Made by a program: the position numbers and the translations under genes. The notes under the pieces were generated by a model. It was not told the origin of the DNA. It saw nothing but the letters and a program-made list of their open reading frames with translations, and searched no databases. From contig NZ_QTKX01000001.1 in the NCBI RefSeq assembly GCF_018424685.1, positions 310,001 to 374,000 of the forward strand: a stretch of 64,000 bases of DNA, in the 5' to 3' direction. Below are positions 26,790 to 36,449 of this stretch, piece by piece. Source of the stretch: Mesobacillus boroniphilus. GTDB taxonomy: Bacteria > Bacillota > Bacilli > Bacillales > Cytobacillaceae. Every line of letters starts with the position of its first letter. The first letter of the stretch is position 1.

Positions 26790-27007
26790 AGCTCCAGCGC
26801 CTAGCCCCTCGAGTCGCTTCGGTGTCCTGCCAATGAAGTCAAAGAACGACTTGACCGTCAGGCCCTCCGTGGCACACGATGTTCAAAACCCGCCAGCCAT
26901 AGGACTAGGAATGCATCGGAGCGATTCATCGCACGACCGAAAGCGAGGACGTGGCGCTATAAGGCCGGCAGCGCTTGTCGGCGCTGAACGAGGCGCTTGC
27001 GCTTTTT
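26790..27007. repeat. Dispersed GC-rich intergenic repeat, copy 2
   Basis: Starts AGCTCCAGCGCCTAGCC exactly like copy 1 (14635) and shares TCGAGTCGCTT, CTGCCAATGAAGT, AAAGAACGACTT, GTCAGGCCCTCC, the GCGCTTGTCGG block and the GGCGCTTGCGCTTTT end. The inner segments differ: here a block of about 95 bases (about 26870-26965) separates CCCTCC from AGCGCTTG, while copy 1 has extra sequence after the start. An ORF across it has no Shine-Dalgarno and is rejected. Confidence 0.8.
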
Positions 27008-27146
27008 GTTCTTACTTATATTCTTTTAAGGTGATTGATCGAAAGAAATAACCTGAAAACTAATAAATTTGATTTTTTAATATTTTCAAACTATTTTGTT
27101 GATTCGCACATATTTTAATGATTAAATATATTTAAGTATGACACAT

Positions 27147-27167
27147 ATCAGATATGTGATATCTGAT
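27147..27167 (+). promoter_or_regulatory. Palindromic operator before the GntR gene
   Basis: A perfect palindrome, ATCAGATAT-N3-ATATCTGAT, ends 17 bases before the GTG start. Position and symmetry fit autoregulation by the GntR protein; the real ligand protein is not shown by sequence. Confidence 0.65.
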
Positions 27168-27184
27168 GAGGAGGGGGTGATGTT

Positions 27185-27877
27185 GTGAAGGTAGAGAAGA
27201 TTTTAAATAAAAAAGTGTCTGAGTCGGTTACGGAGCAAATCGAGAAAATGATTGAAGCAGGGACATTTCTTCCAGGAGAAAAACTTCCGTCTGTCCGTGA
27301 ACTTTGTGACATGTTCGGAGTTGGGCGTTCAGCGGTACGGGACGCTATTACCACCCTGAAAGGGAAGGGTGCCGTTACCGTGAAGCAGGGGGAAGGTACC
27401 TACATATGCAAGTTCGATTCCGGAAGGTTATTTAACAACCATCTTTTGCTTCCTAGTTCAGAAGACATCAGCCAGCTTTTTCAGGTCAGGAAATTGCTTG
27501 AGCCTGGTATCGCAGAAATTGCTGCGGAGAATCGTTCCGAGGCTGATTTGGAGCTGATGGATGCGTTGCTTTCTGGAGGCGATGATAATAGCTGGGAGGC
27601 TGATTATAATTTCCATCTGGCCATAGCCAGAGCTGCCGGTAATGAAATCCTTATCCAACTCCTGGAATTCATTTCAGCATCCATGCAAAAAACGATGATC
27701 GGATTTCATCAATTTATTAAAGAGGACAGGGAAGTTTTTGAAGAGATCACCGACCAGCACAACCGGATTTATCAAATGCTTCAAAATAAAAAGCCTGCAA
27801 TGGCAAAGCAATTGATGCAGGAACATCTTGATTATGTAGAAGATTTACTTAAAACAAGTTCGGTTTTAAATGCTTAA
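27185..27877 (+). CDS. GntR/FadR-family transcription regulator of the glycolate genes
   Basis: 230 residues from GTG 27185, after GAGGAGGGGG. An N-terminal winged helix (LPSVRELCDMFGVGRSAVRDAITTLKGKG) and an all-helical FCD ligand domain (about 90-225) with Asp/His metal-ligand positions (DYNFHLAIARAAGN) identify the FadR subfamily, whose ligands are often small carboxylic acids. Forty-seven bases separate it from glcE, so glycolate control is the simplest reading (compare GlcC). The effector is not known. Confidence 0.9.
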   Translation: MKVEKILNKKVSESVTEQIEKMIEAGTFLPGEKLPSVRELCDMFGVGRSAVRDAITTLKGKGAVTVKQGEGTYICKFDSGRLFNNHLLLPSSEDISQLFQVRKLLEPGIAEIAAENRSEADLELMDALLSGGDDNSWEADYNFHLAIARAAGNEILIQLLEFISASMQKTMIGFHQFIKEDREVFEEITDQHNRIYQMLQNKKPAMAKQLMQEHLDYVEDLLKTSSVLNA

Positions 27878-27892
27878 AATACAAATTTCTTT

Positions 27893-27909
27893 GTTTCTTA
27901 ATTAGAAAC
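27893..27909 (+). promoter_or_regulatory. Operator GTTTCTTAATTAGAAAC before glcE
   Basis: 17-bp inverted repeat (arms GTTTCT/AGAAAC). It nearly equals the site before malate synthase (32175-32191). It lies just upstream of the glcE Shine-Dalgarno, so a bound repressor could block elongation or a close promoter. Confidence 0.65.
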
Positions 27910-27924
27910 AGTTGGAGGGCTGCC

Positions 27925-29250
27925 ATGATTACCGCCGGGCTTTTAACGGAGATAAAAACTTTTTTTCCTGAAACTCAAATATTGGAATCTGGAGACGATA
28001 AGAATCCTTTTGGTAATGGAGGGGTGTTAACGGTATTTCCGAATACTGAGGAGGAAATTGCGAATCTATTAAAATATGCCAATGAAACAGGCAAAAAAGT
28101 AAACGTCATTGGCGGAGGAACAAAAAGAGGTTATGGGGGAACAACCGAAAGTGCTGATCTTCTGTTGTCACTGTCAAACTACAAAGGCATTGTCGAGCAT
28201 GTTCCCGGGGATATGACGCTTACAGTTAAACCGGGTACTCCCTTTAAGGAAATCCAGGATTACCTGCTGGAATTCAGTCAAAAGATCGCCCTTGATCCAT
28301 TTCTCCCTGCCAAGGCGTCAATTGGAGGAATTATTTCAGCAAATGACAGCGGTCCAAAACGTCTTGGTTATGGATCGGCTCGTGATGCAGTTATTGGACT
28401 GAGGCTTGTTTATCCCGACGGCACTGTCATCCGATCAGGAGGAAAAGTAGTAAAGAATGTTGCAGGCTATGATATGAACAAGTTGTATATCGGGGCAATG
28501 GGTACTCTGGGTGTAATCTCTGAAATCACATTAAAGCTTCGACCTATAGCAAAATATGAAAGCCTTTTACTTCTTAAGTTTCCTGAAGAAAGTCTCGAAG
28601 ATGCAAGGACTTTTGCAGTAAAACTCCTGGATACCGTAATTGAACCAGTTGCTCTGGAGCTGATCAATCCATCCTTATCAGCAAAACTCTTAAATGAAAA
28701 GGTTTACACACTTGCGGTCAGCTTTGAGGATGTGGAAAACTCCGTAAAGTACCAGGAAGACTTTTTCCAAAAGCTTAAGCCGTATGGAATCAGGCTCGAC
28801 ATTCTCCATAATGAAGAGGCAAAATCATTCTGGAATGAATTTTATGAAAATGCGCCAAGCAGTGCAGTGAATAAAGATGAAAATCAAACAGAAGCAATAT
28901 TGAAGGTTGGCACTGTGAATATGAATGTTATCAAAATATTGCAAGAGTGTCAGGTCATTCAGGATTCCCATAATCTCCTGATAGAAGCACATGGCGGCTT
29001 GGGGCATGGACTGAGCCAGGTGGTGCTGAGGGGAGCAGAGGAAGATATTCCTTCTGCAATCCATTCATTAAGGGACAAAGCGGAAGAACTTGACGGATAT
29101 GCTGTAGTTAAGCATCTGCCTCTTGAACTGCGCAAAAAGGTAAATGTATGGGGAGAAAAGCAGGCACACCAGTTTATTCTGGATGGAATCAAAACAAAGG
29201 TTGATCCAAATCGAGTCCTGAATCCTGGACGATTTGTTGGGGGGATATAA
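27925..29250 (+). CDS. glcE: Glycolate oxidase subunit GlcE (FAD-binding)
   Basis: 441 residues. FAD_binding_4 domain in the first half (VNVIGGGTKRGYGG, DPFLPAKASIGGIISANDSGP, and the ID...VKNVAGYDMNKLYIGAMGTLG block), and a C-terminal oxidase domain ending DPNRVLNPGRF. Together with GlcD and GlcF it oxidises glycolate to glyoxylate at the membrane, passing electrons to quinones. At 441 residues it is somewhat longer than E. coli GlcE. TTGGAGG precedes the ATG; glcF starts 2 bases after its stop. B. subtilis ysf genes lack this subunit. Confidence 0.88.
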   Translation: MITAGLLTEIKTFFPETQILESGDDKNPFGNGGVLTVFPNTEEEIANLLKYANETGKKVNVIGGGTKRGYGGTTESADLLLSLSNYKGIVEHVPGDMTLTVKPGTPFKEIQDYLLEFSQKIALDPFLPAKASIGGIISANDSGPKRLGYGSARDAVIGLRLVYPDGTVIRSGGKVVKNVAGYDMNKLYIGAMGTLGVISEITLKLRPIAKYESLLLLKFPEESLEDARTFAVKLLDTVIEPVALELINPSLSAKLLNEKVYTLAVSFEDVENSVKYQEDFFQKLKPYGIRLDILHNEEAKSFWNEFYENAPSSAVNKDENQTEAILKVGTVNMNVIKILQECQVIQDSHNLLIEAHGGLGHGLSQVVLRGAEEDIPSAIHSLRDKAEELDGYAVVKHLPLELRKKVNVWGEKQAHQFILDGIKTKVDPNRVLNPGRFVGGI

Positions 29251-29252
29251 TC

Positions 29253-30611
29253 GTGAGTTTAAGAGAGATAGACTTAAAGCAGGAGCCTGCATGCGAATCT
29301 AAAACTTTAGGAAATTATCTTTGGAGCGACCTGCCAGATGAAAATAAATGGGCTGACTGTGTCCATTGCGGCATGTGCCTGGAATCTTGCCCAACTTATG
29401 AAATTACCGGGCAGGAGCAGCATTCACCTCGAGGAAGGGTGCACTTGATCAAATCGGTTGCTGAAGGAAAGTTGACAGTGAATGAACAATTTATGGATCC
29501 TGTGTTTGCCTGTCTTGACTGTCGTGCCTGTACAACTGCTTGTCCAGCTGATGTCAATGTCGGAGGCCTGATTGAAGAAGCCCGTGGGCAAATTCGCCAG
29601 GCTATGCCATTGGATGGCTGGAAGGGTGCTGTGAGCAAGATGTTCCTTCAAGAGCTGTTCCCGCATCAAAATCGCCTGAATTCATTAGGAAGCATGCTGA
29701 AATTTTACCAAAAGAGCGGGATCCAGAAGGCTGTCAGGAAAACTGGGCTGATCAATATTATGCCAAAGCACCTGGTTGAAATGGAAGCAATCATGCCTGA
29801 GGTCAATGAACCTGTTCGTAAAAAATATAAGAATGTAGATGTGATCAAGGCAAAAACAGAGACAAAACAAGCAGTTGCGATGCTGACTGGCTGTGTAATG
29901 GACGTCATGTTCAGTGATGTCAATGAAGCAACCATTAATGTATTGACTCGCAATGGCAACGATGTCATCATCCCCCGGAATCAAACTTGCTGCGGGGCAC
30001 TGCATGTCCATGCTGGTGACAGGGAAACAGGAAGGAAGCTTGCAAGGAAAAATATTGAAGCATTTAAGGATGCTGATAAAATCATTGTTAACGCGGCTGG
30101 ATGCGGAAGTATGCTGAAGGAATACCATGAACTGTTCCGTGACGATCCCGAGTGGCATGACAGGGCTTTAGAATTCTCCCGAAAGGTAGAAGACATTTCT
30201 AAATACCTCCATGACACTGGATATGAAAAGCCGAAAGCCGAAATGAACGTCAGGATGACTTATCATGATGCATGCCACCTGGCCCATGGACAGGGGATAC
30301 GTCAGGAACCGCGTGATATTCTTTTGGATATCCCAGGGGTTGAAATGGTGCATATGCCTAACTCTGACCGCTGCTGCGGAAGTGCGGGGATTTATAATAT
30401 AACAAACCCTGATATGGCCGGTGCTGTCCTTGATAGTAAAATGGAGAATGTACCGGAAGATGTTGAAATGATCTCGATGGGCAATCCAGGATGTATGCTT
30501 CAGATGGCAGTAGGAGTGCAGAAGCATGGAAGAAACCAAAAAGTTGTCCATACGATTCAGCTGCTTGATTGGGCGTATCAAAAAGAAGACAGCCTGAAGG
30601 AGGAAAAGTGA
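29253..30611 (+). CDS. glcF: Glycolate oxidase iron-sulfur subunit GlcF
   Basis: 452 residues from GTG 29253. Two 4Fe-4S motifs near the N-terminus (CVHCGMCLESCP and CLDCRACTTACP) and two CCG domains (TCCGALHVHAG and RCCGSAGIYN) form the electron-transfer subunit. Its TGA overlaps the glcD ATG by one base (ATGA), so translation is coupled. Confidence 0.93.
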   Translation: MSLREIDLKQEPACESKTLGNYLWSDLPDENKWADCVHCGMCLESCPTYEITGQEQHSPRGRVHLIKSVAEGKLTVNEQFMDPVFACLDCRACTTACPADVNVGGLIEEARGQIRQAMPLDGWKGAVSKMFLQELFPHQNRLNSLGSMLKFYQKSGIQKAVRKTGLINIMPKHLVEMEAIMPEVNEPVRKKYKNVDVIKAKTETKQAVAMLTGCVMDVMFSDVNEATINVLTRNGNDVIIPRNQTCCGALHVHAGDRETGRKLARKNIEAFKDADKIIVNAAGCGSMLKEYHELFRDDPEWHDRALEFSRKVEDISKYLHDTGYEKPKAEMNVRMTYHDACHLAHGQGIRQEPRDILLDIPGVEMVHMPNSDRCCGSAGIYNITNPDMAGAVLDSKMENVPEDVEMISMGNPGCMLQMAVGVQKHGRNQKVVHTIQLLDWAYQKEDSLKEEK

Positions 30612-32077
30612 TGGCAAGGAAAGGCATTCAATCGAAGGATCCTCACGTTCTGAATCTCGCTAAAATCGTTGGCTATGACCCGGTCCGCAAGTCTATTCTT
30701 TATGAGAAGGAAGACCTTCTCGCCTATGATTGTGACGGTTTTACCCTCCATAAGCATCTGCCAAGGATGGTCGTTTTTCCGAAGAATACAGCTGAAGTCG
30801 CTGCAATCGTTAAATATTGCCATGAAAATGACCTTCCATTTCTTGCAAGAGGAGCAGGAACCGGTCTGAGCGGGGGAGCAATTCCGCTGAATAGAGAGGT
30901 CATCATCAGTATGGTCCGGATGAAAAAGCTTTTGAGTGTGGATTTTGAAAACAGGCGTGCAGTTGTGGAACCTGGTTTTGTCAATCTTAAGCTCACCAAC
31001 TCCATTTCAGATAAAGGATATTACTATGCTCCGGATCCATCCAGCCAGTATTGCTGCACAATCGGCGGCAATGTAGCTGAAAACGCGGGAGGGGCTCACT
31101 GTCTGAAATATGGTGTAACGACTAACCATATTCTTGGACTTGAGGTCGTACTGCCCAATGGGGATATTACAGAAATTGGAAAAAATGGTGTCCCTGATCT
31201 GCCTGGCTATGACCTGCTTGGTTTATTGACAGGCTCTGAAGGCACATTAGGCATCGTTACAAAAATAACGGTGAGGATCTTAAAGAATCCTGAAGGGAAG
31301 CAAACCGTGCTGGCCTATTTTGACAAAGTAGCAGATGGCAGTAAAGCAGTGTCAGACATTATTTCAGCTGGAATTGTTCCCGCTGCTCTGGAGATGATGG
31401 ATAAAACCGCAATTGAAGGAGTCGAAGCAGCCGCATTTCCTGTCGGACATCCAAAGGACATAGAGGCTGTGCTACTGATAGAAGTTGACGGTATTGCTGC
31501 TGGACTTGATGAACAAATCAACCAGATCCTGAAGGTGTGCAATAACAACAATGTCCGTGAAGTAAAAGCGGCCCAGAGTGAACAAGAAAGGGCTAGATGG
31601 TGGGCCAACCGGAAAACGGGATTTGGGGCTATGGGTGCAATATCACCTGATTATTTAGTACAGGATGGTGTAATTCCAAGAAGCAGACTCCCCGAGGTTT
31701 TAAAGCGGATCAATGAAATAAGTGAAGAATTTGGGCTGAGAATCGCCAATATTTTTCATGCGGGGGATGGCAATCTGCATCCGCTTGTTCTGTTTGATGC
31801 TAGAAAACCAGGGGAATCAGAGAGAGCTCTTGAAGCTGGGAGCCTGTGTTTAAAGGTATGTGCAGATGTCGGGGGAACGATAACCGGTGAACATGGAGTG
31901 GGGATTGAGAAAAGGGAAGAAATGCGATTTGTATTCACAGATGAGGAGATCCTGGCGCAAACAGAAATCAGACAGGTATTCAATCCTAAAAATCTATTGA
32001 ATGCAGGCAAACTTTTTCCATCTCCGGGACGTTGTGTGGAAGTAAAGAAGGAAATTGCCGCGGCTTCAATATTATAA
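30611..32077 (+). CDS. glcD: Glycolate oxidase subunit GlcD
   Basis: 488 residues from ATG 30611, which follows AAGGAGGAAAAG; a longer in-frame start at 30569 lies inside glcF. FAD-linked oxidase: FLARGAGTGLSGGAIPL (the nucleotide loop), DPSSQYCCTIGGNVAENAGG, LTGSEGTLGIVT, and the late GDGNLHPLVLFD and TGEHGVG metal/substrate motifs. Likely the catalytic subunit. Order glcE-F-D differs from E. coli glcDEF. Confidence 0.93.
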   Translation: MARKGIQSKDPHVLNLAKIVGYDPVRKSILYEKEDLLAYDCDGFTLHKHLPRMVVFPKNTAEVAAIVKYCHENDLPFLARGAGTGLSGGAIPLNREVIISMVRMKKLLSVDFENRRAVVEPGFVNLKLTNSISDKGYYYAPDPSSQYCCTIGGNVAENAGGAHCLKYGVTTNHILGLEVVLPNGDITEIGKNGVPDLPGYDLLGLLTGSEGTLGIVTKITVRILKNPEGKQTVLAYFDKVADGSKAVSDIISAGIVPAALEMMDKTAIEGVEAAAFPVGHPKDIEAVLLIEVDGIAAGLDEQINQILKVCNNNNVREVKAAQSEQERARWWANRKTGFGAMGAISPDYLVQDGVIPRSRLPEVLKRINEISEEFGLRIANIFHAGDGNLHPLVLFDARKPGESERALEAGSLCLKVCADVGGTITGEHGVGIEKREEMRFVFTDEEILAQTEIRQVFNPKNLLNAGKLFPSPGRCVEVKKEIAAASIL

Positions 32078-32119
32078 ATATCAGAAAAATTATAAATAAA
32101 AAAATATTCATAAAATAGT

Positions 32120-32149
32120 TTGAAAAATCATCAAAATTCATGCTATGAT
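32120..32149 (+). promoter_or_regulatory. SigA promoter of malate synthase
   Basis: TTGAAA (32120-32125), 18-base spacer, TATGAT (32144-32149). The gene starts 84 bases downstream, so a short leader carries the operator below. Confidence 0.65.
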
Positions 32150-32174
32150 TTTTTTAAAGAAATTTTGAAACAGC

Positions 32175-32191
32175 GTTTCGTAATAAGAAAC
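32175..32191 (+). promoter_or_regulatory. Operator GTTTCGTAATAAGAAAC before glcB
   Basis: Same 17-bp layout as the glcE site (GTTTC...GAAAC). A further GAAAC at 32167-32171 makes three half-sites in a row. It lies about 25 bases after the -10, consistent with a roadblock or repression. Confidence 0.65.
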
Positions 32192-32232
32192 AACACTCGA
32201 ATTAGAAAAGGTAAAGGGAGGAAAGAAATCTC

Positions 32233-34413
32233 ATGGCAGACTATGTAAAAGCGGGTAACTTACAGGTAGCAGCAGAACTCTATGAATTTATCAATTCAGA
32301 GGTTCTTCCAGGAACAGAGGTGGATCAGGAACAATTCTGGTCTGGTTTGGGCAGCTTAGTTCAGGATCTGGCTCCCCGAAATAAGGAGCTTTTGAAAGTA
32401 CGCGATGAAATCCAGGATAAATTGAATGAATGGCATCGGGAAAACAATGATAATGTCAATTTTGAACAGTACAAATCGTTCCTAACTGAAATCGGTTACC
32501 TGGAGCCGGAATCAGAAGATTATCAGGTTACAACAGAAGCGGTTGATGAAGAGGTTGCTTTCCAGGCCGGTCCGCAGCTAGTAGTCCCGGTAAATAACGC
32601 GCGCTATGCGATCAATGCAGCAAATGCGCGTTGGGGAAGTCTGTATGATGCACTTTATGGCACTGATGCCATCAGCGAAGAAAATGGAGCTGAAAAAGGC
32701 CTTGGTTACAACCCGGTTCGCGGTGATAAAGTTATCGCCTATGGCAGGAATTTTCTTGACCAGGCTGCTCCATTAGCTGAAGGCTCCCATAAAGACGCGG
32801 TGAAATATGCCATTGTCGATGGAAAGCTTGCTGCTACTCTGGCCGATGGTACTACCACTGGTTTAAAGGAAGAGGGAAAATTGGCCGGTTACCAGGGAGA
32901 TGCAGAAAAGCCAAAGGCAGTATTGCTTAAAAATAACCGTTTGCATTTTGAAATCCAGATTGATCAGAACCATCCGATTGGCAAGTCTGATAAGGCTGGG
33001 GTAAAAGATATCCTCCTTGAAGCAGCACTGACAACAATCATGGACTGCGAGGACTCCGTGGCAGCAGTTGATGCCGAGGATAAAGTTGTCGTTTACCGTA
33101 ACTGGCTGGGATTGCAGAAGGGCGATCTTACTGCGGCATTTAACAAGAACAGCCGCAGTATGACCAGGACAATGAATCCTGATCGCCAGTACAAAGCTCC
33201 TAATGGAGAAGAATTTACTCTTAATGGCCGATCAGTTATGTTTGTGCGCAATGTGGGCCACCTGATGACGAGCAATGCTATCCTTGACGCTGAAGGAAAT
33301 GAGGTTCCAGAAGGAATTCTTGATACAGTGTTTACAAGCTTGATCGCAAAGCATTCCGTTATTGGAAATACAAATTACCAGAATTCCTCCAAGGGTTCAG
33401 TCTATATTGTAAAACCAAAGATGCACGGTTCAACGGAAGTTGCATTTGCTAATGAGTTGTTTGACCGGACAGAGGATTTAGTCGGTTTGGAGCGCCATAC
33501 TCTTAAAATTGGTGTAATGGATGAAGAACGCCGAACAACTCTTAACCTTAAAGCTTGTATCCGTGAGGTAAAAGACAGGGTTGTATTCATAAACACTGGA
33601 TTCCTGGACCGTACTGGAGATGAGATGCATACTTCAATGGAAGCCGGCCCAATGGTCCGCAAAAATGATATGAAATCATCCGTATGGCTCCAGGCTTATG
33701 AAAAGTCCAATGTTGCAACAGGCCTTGATGTTGGATTCCAGGGACATGCTCAAATCGGAAAAGGAATGTGGGCAATGCCTGATTTAATGGGACCAATGCT
33801 TGAGCAAAAGATTGGCCACTTAGAGGCGGGAGCCAATACGGCATGGGTGCCATCTCCAACTGCTGCGACATTGCACGCACTGCACTACCACCAGGTTGAT
33901 GTGTTTGAAGTACAGAATGAGCTGGCAGGCGAATCAAAGGATTACCGGGATGAAATTCTTCAAATCCCTGTTGCTGAAAACCCGCAGTGGACGGAAGAGG
34001 AAATCCAGGAAGAGCTTGATAATAATGCACAGGGAATCCTCGGTTATGTAGTCCGCTGGGTGGAGTCGGGAATCGGCTGCTCCAAGGTTCCTGACATCAA
34101 CGATGTAGGGTTGATGGAAGACAGAGCAACATTAAGGATTTCCAGCCAGCATATGGCAAACTGGCTTCACCATGGAGTTTGTACAAAAGAGCAAGTGATG
34201 GAGACTTTAAAGCGAATGGCAAAAGTTGTTGATAAGCAAAATGAACTGGATCCTTCCTATCGTCCAATGGCTGAGGATTTTGACAACTCGGTAGCCTTCC
34301 AGGCTGCGTGCGACCTAGTCTTCCTCGGTTATGAGCAGCCAAATGGCTATACAGAACCAATCCTTCATCGCCGTCGACAGGAAGCGAAAGCGAAGTATGC
34401 TGTGAAAAACTAA
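32233..34413 (+). CDS. glcB: Malate synthase G
   Basis: Condenses glyoxylate and acetyl-CoA to malate; 726 residues, the G isoform length. Signatures: [23 protein letters not shown]-type [31 protein letters not shown] (substrate and Mg2+ site), [12 protein letters not shown], and the C-terminal ANWLHHG catalytic block. AAAGGGAGGAAAG precedes the ATG. It completes the glycolate pathway begun by GlcDEF. No isocitrate lyase gene is in the window, so the role is glycolate use, not necessarily the glyoxylate shunt. Confidence 0.96.
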   Translation: MADYVKAGNLQVAAELYEFINSEVLPGTEVDQEQFWSGLGSLVQDLAPRNKELLKVRDEIQDKLNEWHRENNDNVNFEQYKSFLTEIGYLEPESEDYQVTTEAVDEEVAFQAGPQLVVPVNNARYAINAANARWGSLYDALYGTDAISEENGAEKGLGYNPVRGDKVIAYGRNFLDQAAPLAEGSHKDAVKYAIVDGKLAATLADGTTTGLKEEGKLAGYQGDAEKPKAVLLKNNRLHFEIQIDQNHPIGKSDKAGVKDILLEAALTTIMDCEDSVAAVDAEDKVVVYRNWLGLQKGDLTAAFNKNSRSMTRTMNPDRQYKAPNGEEFTLNGRSVMFVRNVGHLMTSNAILDAEGNEVPEGILDTVFTSLIAKHSVIGNTNYQNSSKGSVYIVKPKMHGSTEVAFANELFDRTEDLVGLERHTLKIGVMDEERRTTLNLKACIREVKDRVVFINTGFLDRTGDEMHTSMEAGPMVRKNDMKSSVWLQAYEKSNVATGLDVGFQGHAQIGKGMWAMPDLMGPMLEQKIGHLEAGANTAWVPSPTAATLHALHYHQVDVFEVQNELAGESKDYRDEILQIPVAENPQWTEEEIQEELDNNAQGILGYVVRWVESGIGCSKVPDINDVGLMEDRATLRISSQHMANWLHHGVCTKEQVMETLKRMAKVVDKQNELDPSYRPMAEDFDNSVAFQAACDLVFLGYEQPNGYTEPILHRRRQEAKAKYAVKN

Positions 34414-34422
34414 ATCCATTTC

Positions 34423-34458
34423 ACAGGGGCATTCTAATTCGAATTAGAGTGCCCCTGT
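34423..34458 (+). terminator. Long hairpin after malate synthase
   Basis: An 18-bp stem (ACAGGGGCATTCTAATTC and its near-complement) with almost no loop and no T run; it may stop transcription weakly or protect the mRNA end. Confidence 0.6.
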
Positions 34459-34562
34459 ATCAATATTAAAAGTGCAGACCAATTTACGAGCCTGGCAAGA
34501 AATAAAAACTATGGCTGACATACATAACTAGATATTTTTGAATTGCAGAAAGGAGCAGTATT

Positions 34563-35342
34563 ATGAAATTCGCTAGATTTACAGTTGATGAAAAGGTTTA
34601 TTCAGGTGTCGTTACGAATGATGGCATTCAGGTAGTTTCGGGAGATATTTTTGGGAACTGGGATTATACAGGAGATGTCTTTTCAAGCGAAGAGGTCAAG
34701 TTCCTTTCTCCACTTGTTCCCAACCAAATAATTGGAATTGGAGCCAATTTTGTCGCAAATAAAGAGGATCTCCCAGCTGACCTCCCAGAAATTCCTGTGT
34801 TCTTCTTTAAACCAGTTTCTTCTGTCATTGGTACAGAAGAAGAAATTGTGATACCAGCAGGCACTGAGCAGGTGAAATTTGAATCTGAACTTGCCGTCGT
34901 GATTGGAAAGGAAGCAAAAGATGTTCCAGAATCAGAAGTTTTGGACTATGTGTTTGGATATACCATCGGCAATGATGTAACAGCCCCGAGCTTTTTCCAT
35001 CAGGATGGGCATTGGACAATTGGCAAATCCTTTGATACCTTTACGCCTTTAGGACCTGTGATCGAAACTGAACTGGATCCTTTCAATATAAAAGTAAAGG
35101 CAAAATTGAACGGAACCGAAAAGCAAAACAGTCCTACTGAATTGATGATCGTTCCAATTCGTAAAATGATTTCTTATTTGACTAAGGTAATGACCCTTAA
35201 GCCAGGGGATGTAATCCTCACTGGCAGCCCTGTTGGTGCAGAGTTGGTGGGAGCAGAAGATGTAATTGAGTGCAAGATTGATGAGATAGGGACGCTTAAA
35301 AATATTTTTACAATTGTGAAGGAAAAAACAACTGCCAGCTGA
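34563..35342 (+). CDS. Fumarylacetoacetate hydrolase-family protein
   Basis: 259 residues. N-terminal cap, then the FAH catalytic fold: IIGIGANFVANKED, VKFESELAVVIGKEAKDV (metal-binding Glu), YTIGNDVTAP, and GDVILTGSPVGAE. Family members hydrolyse or decarboxylate acylpyruvates and oxaloacetate-like acids or isomerise catabolic intermediates; the substrate here is unknown. GAAAGGAGCAG precedes the ATG. It lies just upstream of an IclR regulator, suggesting an organic acid route tied to the permease downstream (inference). Confidence 0.88.
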   Translation: MKFARFTVDEKVYSGVVTNDGIQVVSGDIFGNWDYTGDVFSSEEVKFLSPLVPNQIIGIGANFVANKEDLPADLPEIPVFFFKPVSSVIGTEEEIVIPAGTEQVKFESELAVVIGKEAKDVPESEVLDYVFGYTIGNDVTAPSFFHQDGHWTIGKSFDTFTPLGPVIETELDPFNIKVKAKLNGTEKQNSPTELMIVPIRKMISYLTKVMTLKPGDVILTGSPVGAELVGAEDVIECKIDEIGTLKNIFTIVKEKTTAS

Positions 35343-35387
35343 TCAAGCCGCAAAATTCAAGGGGCAGCAGTACATGAGGTGAGTGAA

Positions 35388-36170
35388 ATGGAAAGGGAAA
35401 ATGTTGTTAAATCAGTTAGCCGGGCACTGGATATCATTCAATTGGTCAGTTTGAAAAAAGGCGGATTGGGAGTAACAGAGATTTCAAAACAAATAGACAT
35501 TAATAAAAGCTCTGTTTACAGAATACTGTCAACTCTTGCCCAATATGGTTATATAGAACAAGATGATGCGACAGGCCGTTATAAGCTGGGGTATAAATTT
35601 CTCGAAATCAGTTCTAAACTCCTTGATTCCATCGATTTAAGAGCAGAAGCAAGAACATTCCTCCAGGAGCTAGAGAATGAGACAAATGAAGTAATCCATC
35701 TTGTCGTATATGATCAGGGAGAGGTCGTCTATATTGAGAAACTGGAAGGAACTGAGACATTAAGGATGCACTCGAAAGTTGGAAAGCGGGCACCTATGCA
35801 CTGTACATCCGTAGGAAAAGCAATCCTTGCTTATCAGCCCTCTGCCGTCGTCCATGAAATTATTGATCGTAAAGGTATGCCCATGCATACTGATAAAACG
35901 ATTACTGATAAAGATATCTTGTTCGAGGAACTGATTCGAGTCCGACAATCGGGATATGCATTGGACCTCGAAGAAAATGAAAGTGGAATCACCTGTATTG
36001 CCGCCCCTATTTTCGATCATCTTGGAAAAGTAGTAGCTGCCGTCAGCATTTCAGGACCGTCAATCCGGATGACCCAGGAAAGACTTCAGCAGCTGAAACA
36101 GAAAATGGTGAATGTGGGATTACAGATTTCTTCAAGGCTTGGCTACTCAAAACAAAATCAACTGAATTAA
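35388..36170 (+). CDS. IclR-family transcription regulator
   Basis: 260 residues from ATG 35388 (GAGGTGA five to six bases upstream; GTG 35379 is an alternative). Winged helix (LGVTEISKQIDINKSSVYRILSTL) followed by an IclR effector domain with MHCTSVGKAILAY and the late GITCIAAPIFDHLGKVVAAVSISGP. It may control the FAH gene, glycolate genes or the permease whose promoter lies about 240 bases downstream. Confidence 0.92.
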   Translation: MERENVVKSVSRALDIIQLVSLKKGGLGVTEISKQIDINKSSVYRILSTLAQYGYIEQDDATGRYKLGYKFLEISSKLLDSIDLRAEARTFLQELENETNEVIHLVVYDQGEVVYIEKLEGTETLRMHSKVGKRAPMHCTSVGKAILAYQPSAVVHEIIDRKGMPMHTDKTITDKDILFEELIRVRQSGYALDLEENESGITCIAAPIFDHLGKVVAAVSISGPSIRMTQERLQQLKQKMVNVGLQISSRLGYSKQNQLN

Positions 36171-36408
36171 GAAAAAGTATGAAAAAATTTGTTCGACATT
36201 ATATCGGGCAAATTTTTTTTGTTTTTTCCCATATAAAACCGTGTATGTGATTTCACTTGAAGCATAAAAAAACCATCCAGACTTCTCACTGCTTGATTTT
36301 TGTATAAAAAACTAATATCCAGCTAATTTTGGCAAATGAAACCTGATGATTGAGAAAGGCTGCAAAATTTCTTTTATTAATATAATAATCTAAATTTTCT
36401 TAAAATTG

Positions 36409-36438
36409 TTGAAAATCCTGCTAGATAGTTTGTATAAT
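36409..36438 (+). promoter_or_regulatory. SigA promoter of the LctP-type permease
   Basis: TTGAAA (36409-36414), 18-base spacer, TATAAT (36433-36438). The remainder of the 377-base gap from 36171 is AT-rich with no gene seen. Confidence 0.7.
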
Positions 36439-36449
36439 AAGTAATAGGT

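Noticed and set aside
26833..27051. 72-codon ORF inside dispersed repeat copy 2
   Set aside because: No ribosome binding site and it merely follows the GC-rich repeat; the frame is not kept in copy 1.
32161..32180. CcpA cre site before malate synthase
   Set aside because: TGAAACAGCGTTTC resembles cre but mismatches the central conserved positions; the GTTTC/GAAAC half-sites explain it better.
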